From: Pseudodesulfovibrio senegalensis
GTDB taxonomy: Bacteria > Desulfobacterota > Desulfovibrionia > Desulfovibrionales > Desulfovibrionaceae
Direction of reading: 5' to 3'
Assembly (NCBI RefSeq): GCF_008830225.1
Contig: NZ_WAIE01000001.1
Coordinates: 310,001-374,000 of the forward strand
DNA length: 64,000 nt
Shown: one piece after another, positions 36,577 through 45,646 of the stretch
Position numbering within the stretch: the stretch's first letter is position 1
Layout: each line of letters starts with the position of its first letter
Program-made: the position numbers and the translations under genes
The notes under the pieces: generated by a model
Told to the model about the DNA's origin: nothing
What the model saw: only the letters and a program-made list of their open reading frames with translations
The model's database searches: none

Positions 36577-38577
36577 CTAGAACTCGTAGCGCATGAGCGC
36601 GGAAAGGCCGTGGGATTGACCGTGCTGGCTGATTTCTCCTGCATAGGTCAGGCTGAACGAGGCATCGCCGTTGCGGGCGGTCAGGCCGAGGTCGAGGCCG
36701 AGATGGTCGTCGTCGTTTGATTGGGTCACCTGCGCCGTGGTGCTGCCGAGGGTCTGGCGGACGGTCACGTCGTTGTCGTTCAGGGCGTGGGACCATTTCA
36801 GGCGGGCGTAGGGCGTCATTTGGGTTTCCCGGATGTCAAAGTTCGTGCTCACGCGCATGCCGACCACGCTTTCGGCAATGAACGTGCTGTATTTGCCGAA
36901 GGTGATTGCGTTGGTGGCATCGGTCTCGGAGAATCCGCTCCGGTAGAGATAGCTGGTGTTCAGGCCCAACTCGGGACAAAGCCGCCAGTCGCCGTTGTCC
37001 AGCCAGTTGTATGAAGCCAGAAACTGGTTGGTCGCGAGTTGGCTGTCGTAATCTCCCTTGGCGGTCTCGCCCAGCCCTGCGTTGCGTTCGGAGTCGTGGC
37101 GGATATGGGTGACGCTCAGAGTGTCGGTCAGGTCCCAATCGCCCGCGCGGTATCCGCCGTAAATGCCGAGCACGTAGAGCTGTTGGTCTTCGGTGTCGCC
37201 TTCGGCAAAGGTCACGCCGTCAAAATCGATTTTCGTGCTGGCGAAACCAGCGAACGCGCCCAGCAGCAGGTTGTCGTCCACAAACGCGTCCACGCCGACT
37301 TCGCCCCCGGCCGTGTTCGCGGTATAGCCGGGCGCGGAATCATAGGCGTCGCGCGTGCTGGTGCTGAACATGGGCTGCATGTAAATGCCGTACCGTCTGT
37401 CGCCGGACGACGAAGGCAATATGTTGAGCAACGGCCCGGCAGAGGCCACCATGGTTTGGTCCTGTTGCTCGCCGCTGTCGCTCAGCAGCATCTGGCTGCG
37501 CGCGTTGGGGATGAGCATGAAGGCCAGATTGGACTCCATGGACGAGGCCATTCCCAATGCCGAGTTGTCCCATTGCGGGGCATAGGAAACATTCGTGATT
37601 CCGACATCGGGGAGTGCCATGTCGAGGTCGAATGAGAAATGGGGGTTCAGACTGGTGACGGAAGCAAATGTGCCCAGAATTGTCGAAGCGCTTAGTATGG
37701 TTTGAGAGTTTCCGATCAGGTCCGCGGAAATGTCCACGACCAGATTGCTTTCGTCGATAATCGAGGCACCAAACGATGCTATGGCGGTCGTTCCCGAGCC
37801 GTCCAAAGCTACCTGAAGGGTCGTGCCGGGATCCATGAAAAAATTGTTTGCTGAGAGGGAAACGCCGGAAGCCAGGGCCAAGGTTCCACCAGTGATTACG
37901 TATGCTGGTGCGGCTGCTGATATGTTTTGGGCAATGGTCCAGGTGCCGTCTCCTGTTTTCCATATGGTCCAATCTCCGCTTATGTCGAAATTCACCGTGC
38001 CACTGCCGTCCAGATAGAGGTCGGAAGTGCCTGTGCCGTGCACGTCGCCTGCAAGGATGCTGGTTCCGGTTTGCAGATGTACATCGCTGTCGTCGGCGTA
38101 TATGGCATGAGATCCATAGGAAGCCAATGTGCCGCTGTTGTAAAATGTTGAACCGGAATAGCATCGTATTGCAGAGGTGTTATAGCTGATGATTGTCCCG
38201 CTGTTTGTCGCGGTGCACCCTGTGCTTGTTTGAATGCCGTATGCGTCCCCTAACCCGTATGTGGTGATTGTCCCGCTGTTGGTTGCGGTGCTGCCGTTGC
38301 TTACCACCATCCCTCCCGCACCGTTTCCGTACGTGGTGATGGTTCCGCCGGCGGCGTTGATGAGGGTCTGGTCAAAGCCGTCGGACTGCATGGCGCTGGC
38401 AAGGTCTGCGGTGGTGGTTATCGAGCCGTAGTTGGTGTTGCTGCCGTAGAGGGGAGTGGTTATGTCGTCGTAATTGTCCGCGCCCATTACCGGTGAGGCA
38501 AGGAGGAAAACGGCACAGAACAAGGCAGTCATGCACTGCGTGGCAATGTGAAGTCGACCGGTGTGCGTGCTGTGCAT
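36577..38577 (-). CDS. Autotransporter (type Va) outer-membrane protein
   Basis: A 666-residue protein. It has a signal peptide (FCAVFLLASPVMG, cleavage near residue 34) and a passenger of about 330 residues made of degenerate repeats with recurring NSGTI and YG steps (GTITTYGNG, NSGTITTYGLG, NSGTIISYN, NSGTLASYG), as expected for a parallel beta-helix. The C-terminal ~260-residue beta-barrel ends in the canonical aromatic sequence ALMRYEF. The passenger may act in adhesion or aggregation; no catalytic motif is seen. Its DNA is visibly less GC-rich than neighbouring genes (about 37600-38300). Operator-like repeats lie upstream. Confidence 0.88.
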   Translation of the reverse strand: MHSTHTGRLHIATQCMTALFCAVFLLASPVMGADNYDDITTPLYGSNTNYGSITTTADLASAMQSDGFDQTLINAAGGTITTYGNGAGGMVVSNGSTATNSGTITTYGLGDAYGIQTSTGCTATNSGTIISYNTSAIRCYSGSTFYNSGTLASYGSHAIYADDSDVHLQTGTSILAGDVHGTGTSDLYLDGSGTVNFDISGDWTIWKTGDGTWTIAQNISAAAPAYVITGGTLALASGVSLSANNFFMDPGTTLQVALDGSGTTAIASFGASIIDESNLVVDISADLIGNSQTILSASTILGTFASVTSLNPHFSFDLDMALPDVGITNVSYAPQWDNSALGMASSMESNLAFMLIPNARSQMLLSDSGEQQDQTMVASAGPLLNILPSSSGDRRYGIYMQPMFSTSTRDAYDSAPGYTANTAGGEVGVDAFVDDNLLLGAFAGFASTKIDFDGVTFAEGDTEDQQLYVLGIYGGYRAGDWDLTDTLSVTHIRHDSERNAGLGETAKGDYDSQLATNQFLASYNWLDNGDWRLCPELGLNTSYLYRSGFSETDATNAITFGKYSTFIAESVVGMRVSTNFDIRETQMTPYARLKWSHALNDNDVTVRQTLGSTTAQVTQSNDDDHLGLDLGLTARNGDASFSLTYAGEISQHGQSHGLSALMRYEF

Positions 38578-38652
38578 GGTTCGTTGTTCCTTGTTGGCTC
38601 GGTTCTGCCGGGACAAGTGAAGTTGCTGGCGATACGCAATAAGTAGTATGTA

Positions 38653-38718
38653 ATGGCACATTCGTGCATGATGTTGAAAATGTCAACAGGGTCAGTGTCT
38701 TGATGGCACAAGCGTGAC
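38653..38718. promoter_or_regulatory. Operator-like repeats upstream of the autotransporter gene
   Basis: ATGGCACA-TT-CGTG at 38653 and ATGGCACA-AG-CGTG at 38703 are direct repeats exactly 50 bases apart, each itself a partial palindrome (GCAC..GTG). Between them is the 17-base palindrome TGTTGA-N5-TCAACA (about 38671-38687), which on the minus strand includes TTGACA, a good -35 box, without a clear -10. Confidence 0.5.
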
Positions 38719-38743
38719 CGTGCGTTTTGAAACCGTGTCGGAA

Positions 38744-38801
38744 AAACAAAAAACGCCCCGGAATCATGCGAGTGATTCCGGGGCGTTTTTTGTTTTTTTG
38801 T
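38744..38801 (-). terminator. Terminator of lon (strong, bidirectional-looking)
   Basis: AAAAAACGCCCCGGAATCA and TGATTCCGGGGCGTTTTTT form a 19-base-pair stem with a six-base loop. A- and T-runs on both sides would allow termination either way; on the minus strand it lies just after the lon stop. Confidence 0.9.
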
Positions 38802-38807
38802 GGCGGA

Positions 38808-41339
<2,532 letters not shown>

Positions 41340-41382
41340 GGTGATTCACCTCGTTTTCAGCGTGATTGAATGTCAATCTTGT

Positions 41383-41410
41383 ATCATAAGGCCGCTTTTG
41401 CCGTTGGCAA
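41383..41410 (-). promoter_or_regulatory. Sigma-70-type promoter of lon
   Basis: On the minus strand, TTGCCA (41410-41405), 16 bases, then TATGAT (41388-41383). It predicts a leader of about 35 bases before the lon TTG. No heat-shock (sigma-32) boxes were evident. Confidence 0.6.
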
Positions 41411-41431
41411 GGGGCTTTATGCCTGTTTTTT

Positions 41432-41704
41432 TCAGTGTCGGACAGAAAATTTGTTGAATTTTTCTTCTGTACTGTTGAATTTCGTGTCAACTCGTTCCAC
41501 ACGGGCCAGTACCGGGCCTTGGTGCAGGTGGCGCACAAATTCGTTCAGTGCTGTTTCATCGCCCTGGGCCAGGGTTTCCACGGTGCCGGCCGGGGTGTTG
41601 CGTACCCAGCCTGTCAATCCCAGGCTGGCGGCAAGGTCGGTGGTCCATGCCCGGAACCACACTCCCTGCACCATGCCGTGCACTTCTGCGAGTACCTGTT
41701 TCAT
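41432..41704 (-). CDS. acyP: Acylphosphatase
   Basis: A 90-residue enzyme that hydrolyses acyl phosphates. The phosphate-binding loop with the catalytic arginine is HGMVQGVWFRAWT, and the catalytic asparagine is in GLTGWVRNTPAGTVE; both are intact. The C-terminus is 5-10 residues longer than usual but unremarkable. It lies 21 bases after radC on the same strand, upstream of the lon promoter. Confidence 0.95.
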   Translation of the reverse strand: MKQVLAEVHGMVQGVWFRAWTTDLAASLGLTGWVRNTPAGTVETLAQGDETALNEFVRHLHQGPVLARVERVDTKFNSTEEKFNKFSVRH

Positions 41705-41725
41705 GATGCCTCCGGGCCTGCGGGC

Positions 41726-42403
41726 TCAGAGCAGGCCGTGTTCGTGAAAGCTGTAGTAGCCGGAGTCCGCAACCACCACATGGTCCCGCACCAGGATCTC
41801 CAGCGTTTCGGCTACGCGAGCCACGCCAAGGGTCAGCAGCCGGTCTTCTTCGGAAGGCGTGGGGTCGCCGCCCGGGTGGTTGTGCACCAGAATCACGGAC
41901 CGGGCCTGCCGTTTCAGGGCCAGTGCCAGTATTTCGCGCGGGTAGGCGTCTACCCTGTCCACGGTTCCTGCGCTGACGCGGTCCCATTCGATGACCCGGT
42001 TGCTGCTGTCCAGCAGGGCCACCCAGAATTCCTCGGTGCGCTTGTTGCCGATGCGGGCCATGCCCGCCCTGGCCACGGCTTCCACCGTGGAGAGCTGGTC
42101 GGCCTGCCCAAGGTTTCCTTCGGCCAGCCGGGCCTGCATTTCCTGCAGCAGGTGCCAGTGTGCAACAACTCCCTGCCCCACGCCCTTGCATTCCGCCAGT
42201 TCCTCGGGCTGTGCCGCAAGGGCCGCGCCCAGCGAACCGAACCGTTCGATCAGGGCCTTGGCCAACGGCTTGGTGTCCCGGCGCGGCAGCACGGACGCCA
42301 GCACCAGTTCCAATATCTCATAATCGGCCAGCGAGCGCGGATCGCGCATCAGCCGTTGCCTGAGTCTCTGGCGGTGTCCTGCGTAGTGCGGTGTTTCGGT
42401 CAT
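41726..42403 (-). CDS. radC: RadC family JAB-domain protein
   Basis: A 225-residue protein with an N-terminal helix-hairpin-helix region (ELVLASVLPRRD, ECKGVGQGV) and a C-terminal JAB/MPN metalloprotease-like domain with HNHPGGDPTPSEED at 174-187, which holds the zinc ligands. RadC was once linked to DNA repair, but that phenotype was reassigned and its function is unsettled. It lies between holA and acyP on the minus strand. Confidence 0.94.
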   Translation of the reverse strand: MTETPHYAGHRQRLRQRLMRDPRSLADYEILELVLASVLPRRDTKPLAKALIERFGSLGAALAAQPEELAECKGVGQGVVAHWHLLQEMQARLAEGNLGQADQLSTVEAVARAGMARIGNKRTEEFWVALLDSSNRVIEWDRVSAGTVDRVDAYPREILALALKRQARSVILVHNHPGGDPTPSEEDRLLTLGVARVAETLEILVRDHVVVADSGYYSFHEHGLL

Positions 42404-42461
42404 ACGATAGTGGGCTGGTCAAGGGGTTGGGAATGATTTCCGCGAAACTCTAACACCAAGG

Positions 42462-43451
42462 CTATGCCCGGCCCGGCTGGCGGAACAGGCTGATGAGCCC
42501 GGCCACCAGAAAGTCGAGCACTTCCTCGGGGTTGCGCGTGCCGGTCTTGATGCTCAATTCCGCGTCAAGGGCCAGGTCGATCATGCGCGCCACCCCGGCG
42601 CGGCCGAGCCTGCGGGCCACCGGGGTCTTGATTTTCTTGACGTAGGGGTGGGCCTTGACCTTGGATTCCTCGCCGCTCATGAGCATCCAGTACATGCGCG
42701 CCTGACTGGCAAGGTAGCCGATGAGGTTGAAGATCATGCGGTCCGAGGATTTCTTGAGATGGTCTTCGAGAACGCGCTTCCAGACCGCGGCCTCGACGCC
42801 CTGTTTGCCCAGTGCGTCCATGAGTTCGAAAAATTCCATTTCCCCGGACGGTGCCACCAGTTCCGCATGCTGCCGGGTCACGGTTCCGCCCGGCTCCACG
42901 GCCAGCTCAAGCTTTTGCAGCTCCAGCCGCGAAGCCACGGCATCGGTCGGCAGGGCCGAGGCCAGGGCCTGCAATACCCCGCGGTCAAGGGTCAGGTTGT
43001 TCCGTGCGGCCCAGTCGCTCACGAAATTGCGCAGGTCTTTTTCATCCAGCCCGGGGTATTCCCATACCCAGCCGGATGAGCGCGCATGTTTGTAAATGTC
43101 CAGCCGTCCCACATGCGCGGGAACGGGTGGCTTTTTGCCTTTCCATTGGCCTTCGAGGCAGAAGAAGGGCCACACGTCGGAACCAAGGGTGCGCAGGGCC
43201 TTGTTGAGTTTTTTCCACTGCTCGGCCTTGAGCTTGTGGGCGCGGCGCACCACCAGCGCCTTGGGCTGGGAAAAAAGCCCCTTGATGGTCAGGTCCTGCC
43301 AGAAAACCTGTGGCAGGGGATCGTCGTCGTCCCCCCAGAACGCCTTGCGTTCCCACCCGGATACGCCGGAAGCGTCCAGCGCCTTGGCGATGGTTGTGGA
43401 AAGCATCTGCGGGTCCGGGCAGATGTAGAACGAATAGCTGGGCCGGGCCAT
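42462..43451 (-). CDS. holA: DNA polymerase III subunit delta
   Basis: A 329-residue HolA-like protein, the clamp-loader subunit that opens the sliding clamp. The N-terminal part is divergent, but FWQDLTIKGLFSQPKALVVRRAHKL and the helical VARRLGRAGVARMIDLALDAELSIKTG region near the C-terminus are characteristic of bacterial delta. It lacks Walker motifs, as expected. It is ten bases downstream of lptE, a neighbour it has in many proteobacteria. Confidence 0.88.
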   Translation of the reverse strand: MARPSYSFYICPDPQMLSTTIAKALDASGVSGWERKAFWGDDDDPLPQVFWQDLTIKGLFSQPKALVVRRAHKLKAEQWKKLNKALRTLGSDVWPFFCLEGQWKGKKPPVPAHVGRLDIYKHARSSGWVWEYPGLDEKDLRNFVSDWAARNNLTLDRGVLQALASALPTDAVASRLELQKLELAVEPGGTVTRQHAELVAPSGEMEFFELMDALGKQGVEAAVWKRVLEDHLKKSSDRMIFNLIGYLASQARMYWMLMSGEESKVKAHPYVKKIKTPVARRLGRAGVARMIDLALDAELSIKTGTRNPEEVLDFLVAGLISLFRQPGRA

Positions 43452-43461
43452 GAGGTCTCCG

Positions 43462-43953
43462 TCAGTAGTTTTGCGAGAGTTGGCGGGCCAGCCTGCGGAT
43501 GGCCAGTGCGGTCACTTCGTCGTCGGCTTCTTCTTCCTCACCCCCGTAATAGGGCCAGGATTCCTTGATGGTTTCGGATTTCCAGATCACGTGACCGTCT
43601 GCCGGCGAGACAATGGTTGCGGTCATGGTGATGCTCGCTTCGGAGCGCAGGGTCTCGTCGGATTCGCCTGTCACCGCAGCCTGCCGGTAATAGCGCTCCA
43701 CGTCGATGTTGATCCATGCCCGGGCATTTTTCTTGGAGGTCCAGGTCACCCAGTCGCGGCGGTTGAGTTCGTCGCGCAACAATGAACGCAGGCGCGGTTC
43801 TAGCCAGGAGTAGAGCGTGGGGTGCTCCACCTTGTTGATGGCCAGCGAGCGGTATTGCGGGGGCAGGCTGGACGTTGATCCGTCCGGAAACGAATAGCCG
43901 CAACCGGCAAGTATGCACAGCGATAATGTAGAAATGAGCAAAAATAATCGCAT
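43462..43953 (-). CDS. lptE: LPS-assembly lipoprotein LptE
   Basis: A 163-residue lipoprotein with signal MRLFLLISTLSLCILAGC (lipobox LAGC, Cys18) and immediately after it the LptE-typical GYSFPDGSTSSLPPQYRSLAI. LptE plugs the LptD barrel that inserts lipopolysaccharide in the outer membrane. The remainder, VEHPTLYSWLEPRLRSLLRDEL and VERYYRQAAVTGESD, follows the family. LptD is not encoded here. In many relatives lptE and holA follow leuS, but leuS is about 17 kb away. Confidence 0.88.
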   Translation of the reverse strand: MRLFLLISTLSLCILAGCGYSFPDGSTSSLPPQYRSLAINKVEHPTLYSWLEPRLRSLLRDELNRRDWVTWTSKKNARAWINIDVERYYRQAAVTGESDETLRSEASITMTATIVSPADGHVIWKSETIKESWPYYGGEEEEADDEVTALAIRRLARQLSQNY

Positions 43954-44084
43954 TTATTCTCCACATAAAAAAGTATACGAGTATGATATCGGGAAAATGC
44001 GCGGGAGTAAATGCACGTTGCCTCTCTCTGATTGCGTGCTTTTTGCCCCTGTGCATTGCCTGAAGATAAGGAGGGCTGACAACC
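43954..44084. promoter_or_regulatory. Divergent promoter region, lptE / Alg44-like operon
   Basis: An AT-richer 131-base stretch between divergent genes. TATGAT (about 44011) facing right resembles a -10 but lacks a good -35. No sigma-54 or sigma-28 pattern was found. AAGGAGGG near its end is the Shine-Dalgarno of the Alg44-like gene. Confidence 0.4.
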
Positions 44085-45644
44085 ATGCCGACGACATTCG
44101 AAAAAAATCAATTGCGCAAGTCCCACCGGGTGAACCTGCCTGCCAAGGCGTTCATGGCCGGGGGGGAATATCCTGTTCTGGACTGGTCGCTGGAAGGGTT
44201 CCGGTGTTCGGTTCCCAACGACGACCTGCACGACGACTGGGTCGGGGATGTGACGTTCATTTTGCCGCTCTCCGGCATGAACGTGACCTTTGATGCCGTG
44301 GCACGGCTGCGCAGGCGCGGCGAAAGCGGCGCGGGGTTTTCCTTTGACAGCATCAACGACCGCAGCAAAATGTTGCTCAAAACCTATATTCAGGCCAGCA
44401 TCGAGGGCAAGCTCGACGATATTCAGGGCATCATCTCCCGTGTGGAAGCCACGGAAATTCCCATGGAAACGGAAAAGCCCCTGACCATGGAGGAGCGCAC
44501 CGCGTTTCGCCGCAGTTTTACCGGGCGCGCATTGGTTTACTGGGTGCTGGGGATCGTGCTGTTCGGGCTGATTCTGCTGGTGCTGTACAATAATTTTTCC
44601 CGCGCGGTGAGTACGCGCGGCGTGGTTTCCGGCGCCTTGGTGGACGTGGCTCCCGAGATGACCGGATACCTTCGCGAAGTGCCGGTCAGCGAAGGTGATT
44701 CCGTGGAGGAAGGGCAGACGCTCTTTGTGATGGACGACAGTCATGTCCTTCGCCGGATCGAGCAGATAAAGCTGGATATCGAGGTGGCCAAGCAGGAACT
44801 TTCCCAGCTGTTCACTGATCTTGCGGAAGAGGATCGCGCTTTGGGCATGTATCGCAGCGCCGCGGATCTGCAGGTGCAGATGGTGCAGCAGCAGATGCAG
44901 GGTGTGCGAGCCAAGATCGATTTGGCGAAAAAGGAATTCAAGCGGGCCGAGGCGCTGCTGGCCAGCGGGGTTGTCAGCCGTTCCTTCTGGGACGAACGAC
45001 GCAAGACCATGCTGGAGGAGGAGGCCCGGCTTGCGGAACTGAACGAGGAACTCAAACTCGCCCGGCGCAACGTTGTTAGCACCAAGGACGGCAAGTACCT
45101 TTCGGATGGGGCGGCCCGCGGCAGGACCCGCGAACTGAGTGCCGACATCGAGGTGCAGAAGCGCAAGCTTGAAGCGCAACGGTATCGTCTTGTGGAAGCC
45201 ATGGCCGACCTTGAAAAGACGCATGTTGCCGCCCGTCAGGCCGGGGAAGTCTATTCGGTCAAACGCATTGCCGGAACGTTCCTGCGTCCGGGCGAGTCCG
45301 TCATGACCGTGCGCGCCAAAGACGTTCAGCCGTGGATTCTGGCCCGGTTCACTTTCCAGGAAGCGCAGCGACTGTCGCCGGGGGACGCTGCAGACGTGTA
45401 TGTTCCGTCTTCGGGCAGGCTGTATCACGGCACGGTCCGCGCCCTCGGTCACCATGCCATGGCCTCGGGCGGTGCGGTTTCCCAGGATCTTGAGATCAGC
45501 ATGAATGAAGTGCCGGTCAAGATCTCGTTGGACGAGCCTGCTCCGGAGCTGGTTCCCGGACTCGGTGTCGAGGCACGGGTCAGCACTCCGGTTCTTCCGG
45601 AGATTACTGCGTATTTTGGGGATATTAAAGGGAAGGCCAACTAG
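44085..45644 (+). CDS. Alg44-like PilZ / HlyD-type membrane fusion protein
   Basis: A 519-residue protein. Residues ~8-110 are a PilZ domain with both c-di-GMP signatures: RKSHR (R11, R15) and DWSLEG (33-38). A single membrane span (~150-168) is followed by a periplasmic membrane-fusion part: lipoyl-like half GYLREVPVSEGDSVEEGQTL (~194-213), a long coiled coil (~220-380), then the matching beta part ending with VPGLGVEARVSTPV. This is the architecture of Pseudomonas Alg44, the c-di-GMP receptor of the alginate synthase. It is immediately followed (2 bases) by an Alg8-like synthase gene. A cytoplasmic receptor gating polymer secretion is the inferred role. Confidence 0.9.
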   Translation: MPTTFEKNQLRKSHRVNLPAKAFMAGGEYPVLDWSLEGFRCSVPNDDLHDDWVGDVTFILPLSGMNVTFDAVARLRRRGESGAGFSFDSINDRSKMLLKTYIQASIEGKLDDIQGIISRVEATEIPMETEKPLTMEERTAFRRSFTGRALVYWVLGIVLFGLILLVLYNNFSRAVSTRGVVSGALVDVAPEMTGYLREVPVSEGDSVEEGQTLFVMDDSHVLRRIEQIKLDIEVAKQELSQLFTDLAEEDRALGMYRSAADLQVQMVQQQMQGVRAKIDLAKKEFKRAEALLASGVVSRSFWDERRKTMLEEEARLAELNEELKLARRNVVSTKDGKYLSDGAARGRTRELSADIEVQKRKLEAQRYRLVEAMADLEKTHVAARQAGEVYSVKRIAGTFLRPGESVMTVRAKDVQPWILARFTFQEAQRLSPGDAADVYVPSSGRLYHGTVRALGHHAMASGGAVSQDLEISMNEVPVKISLDEPAPELVPGLGVEARVSTPVLPEITAYFGDIKGKAN

Positions 45645-45646
45645 CA

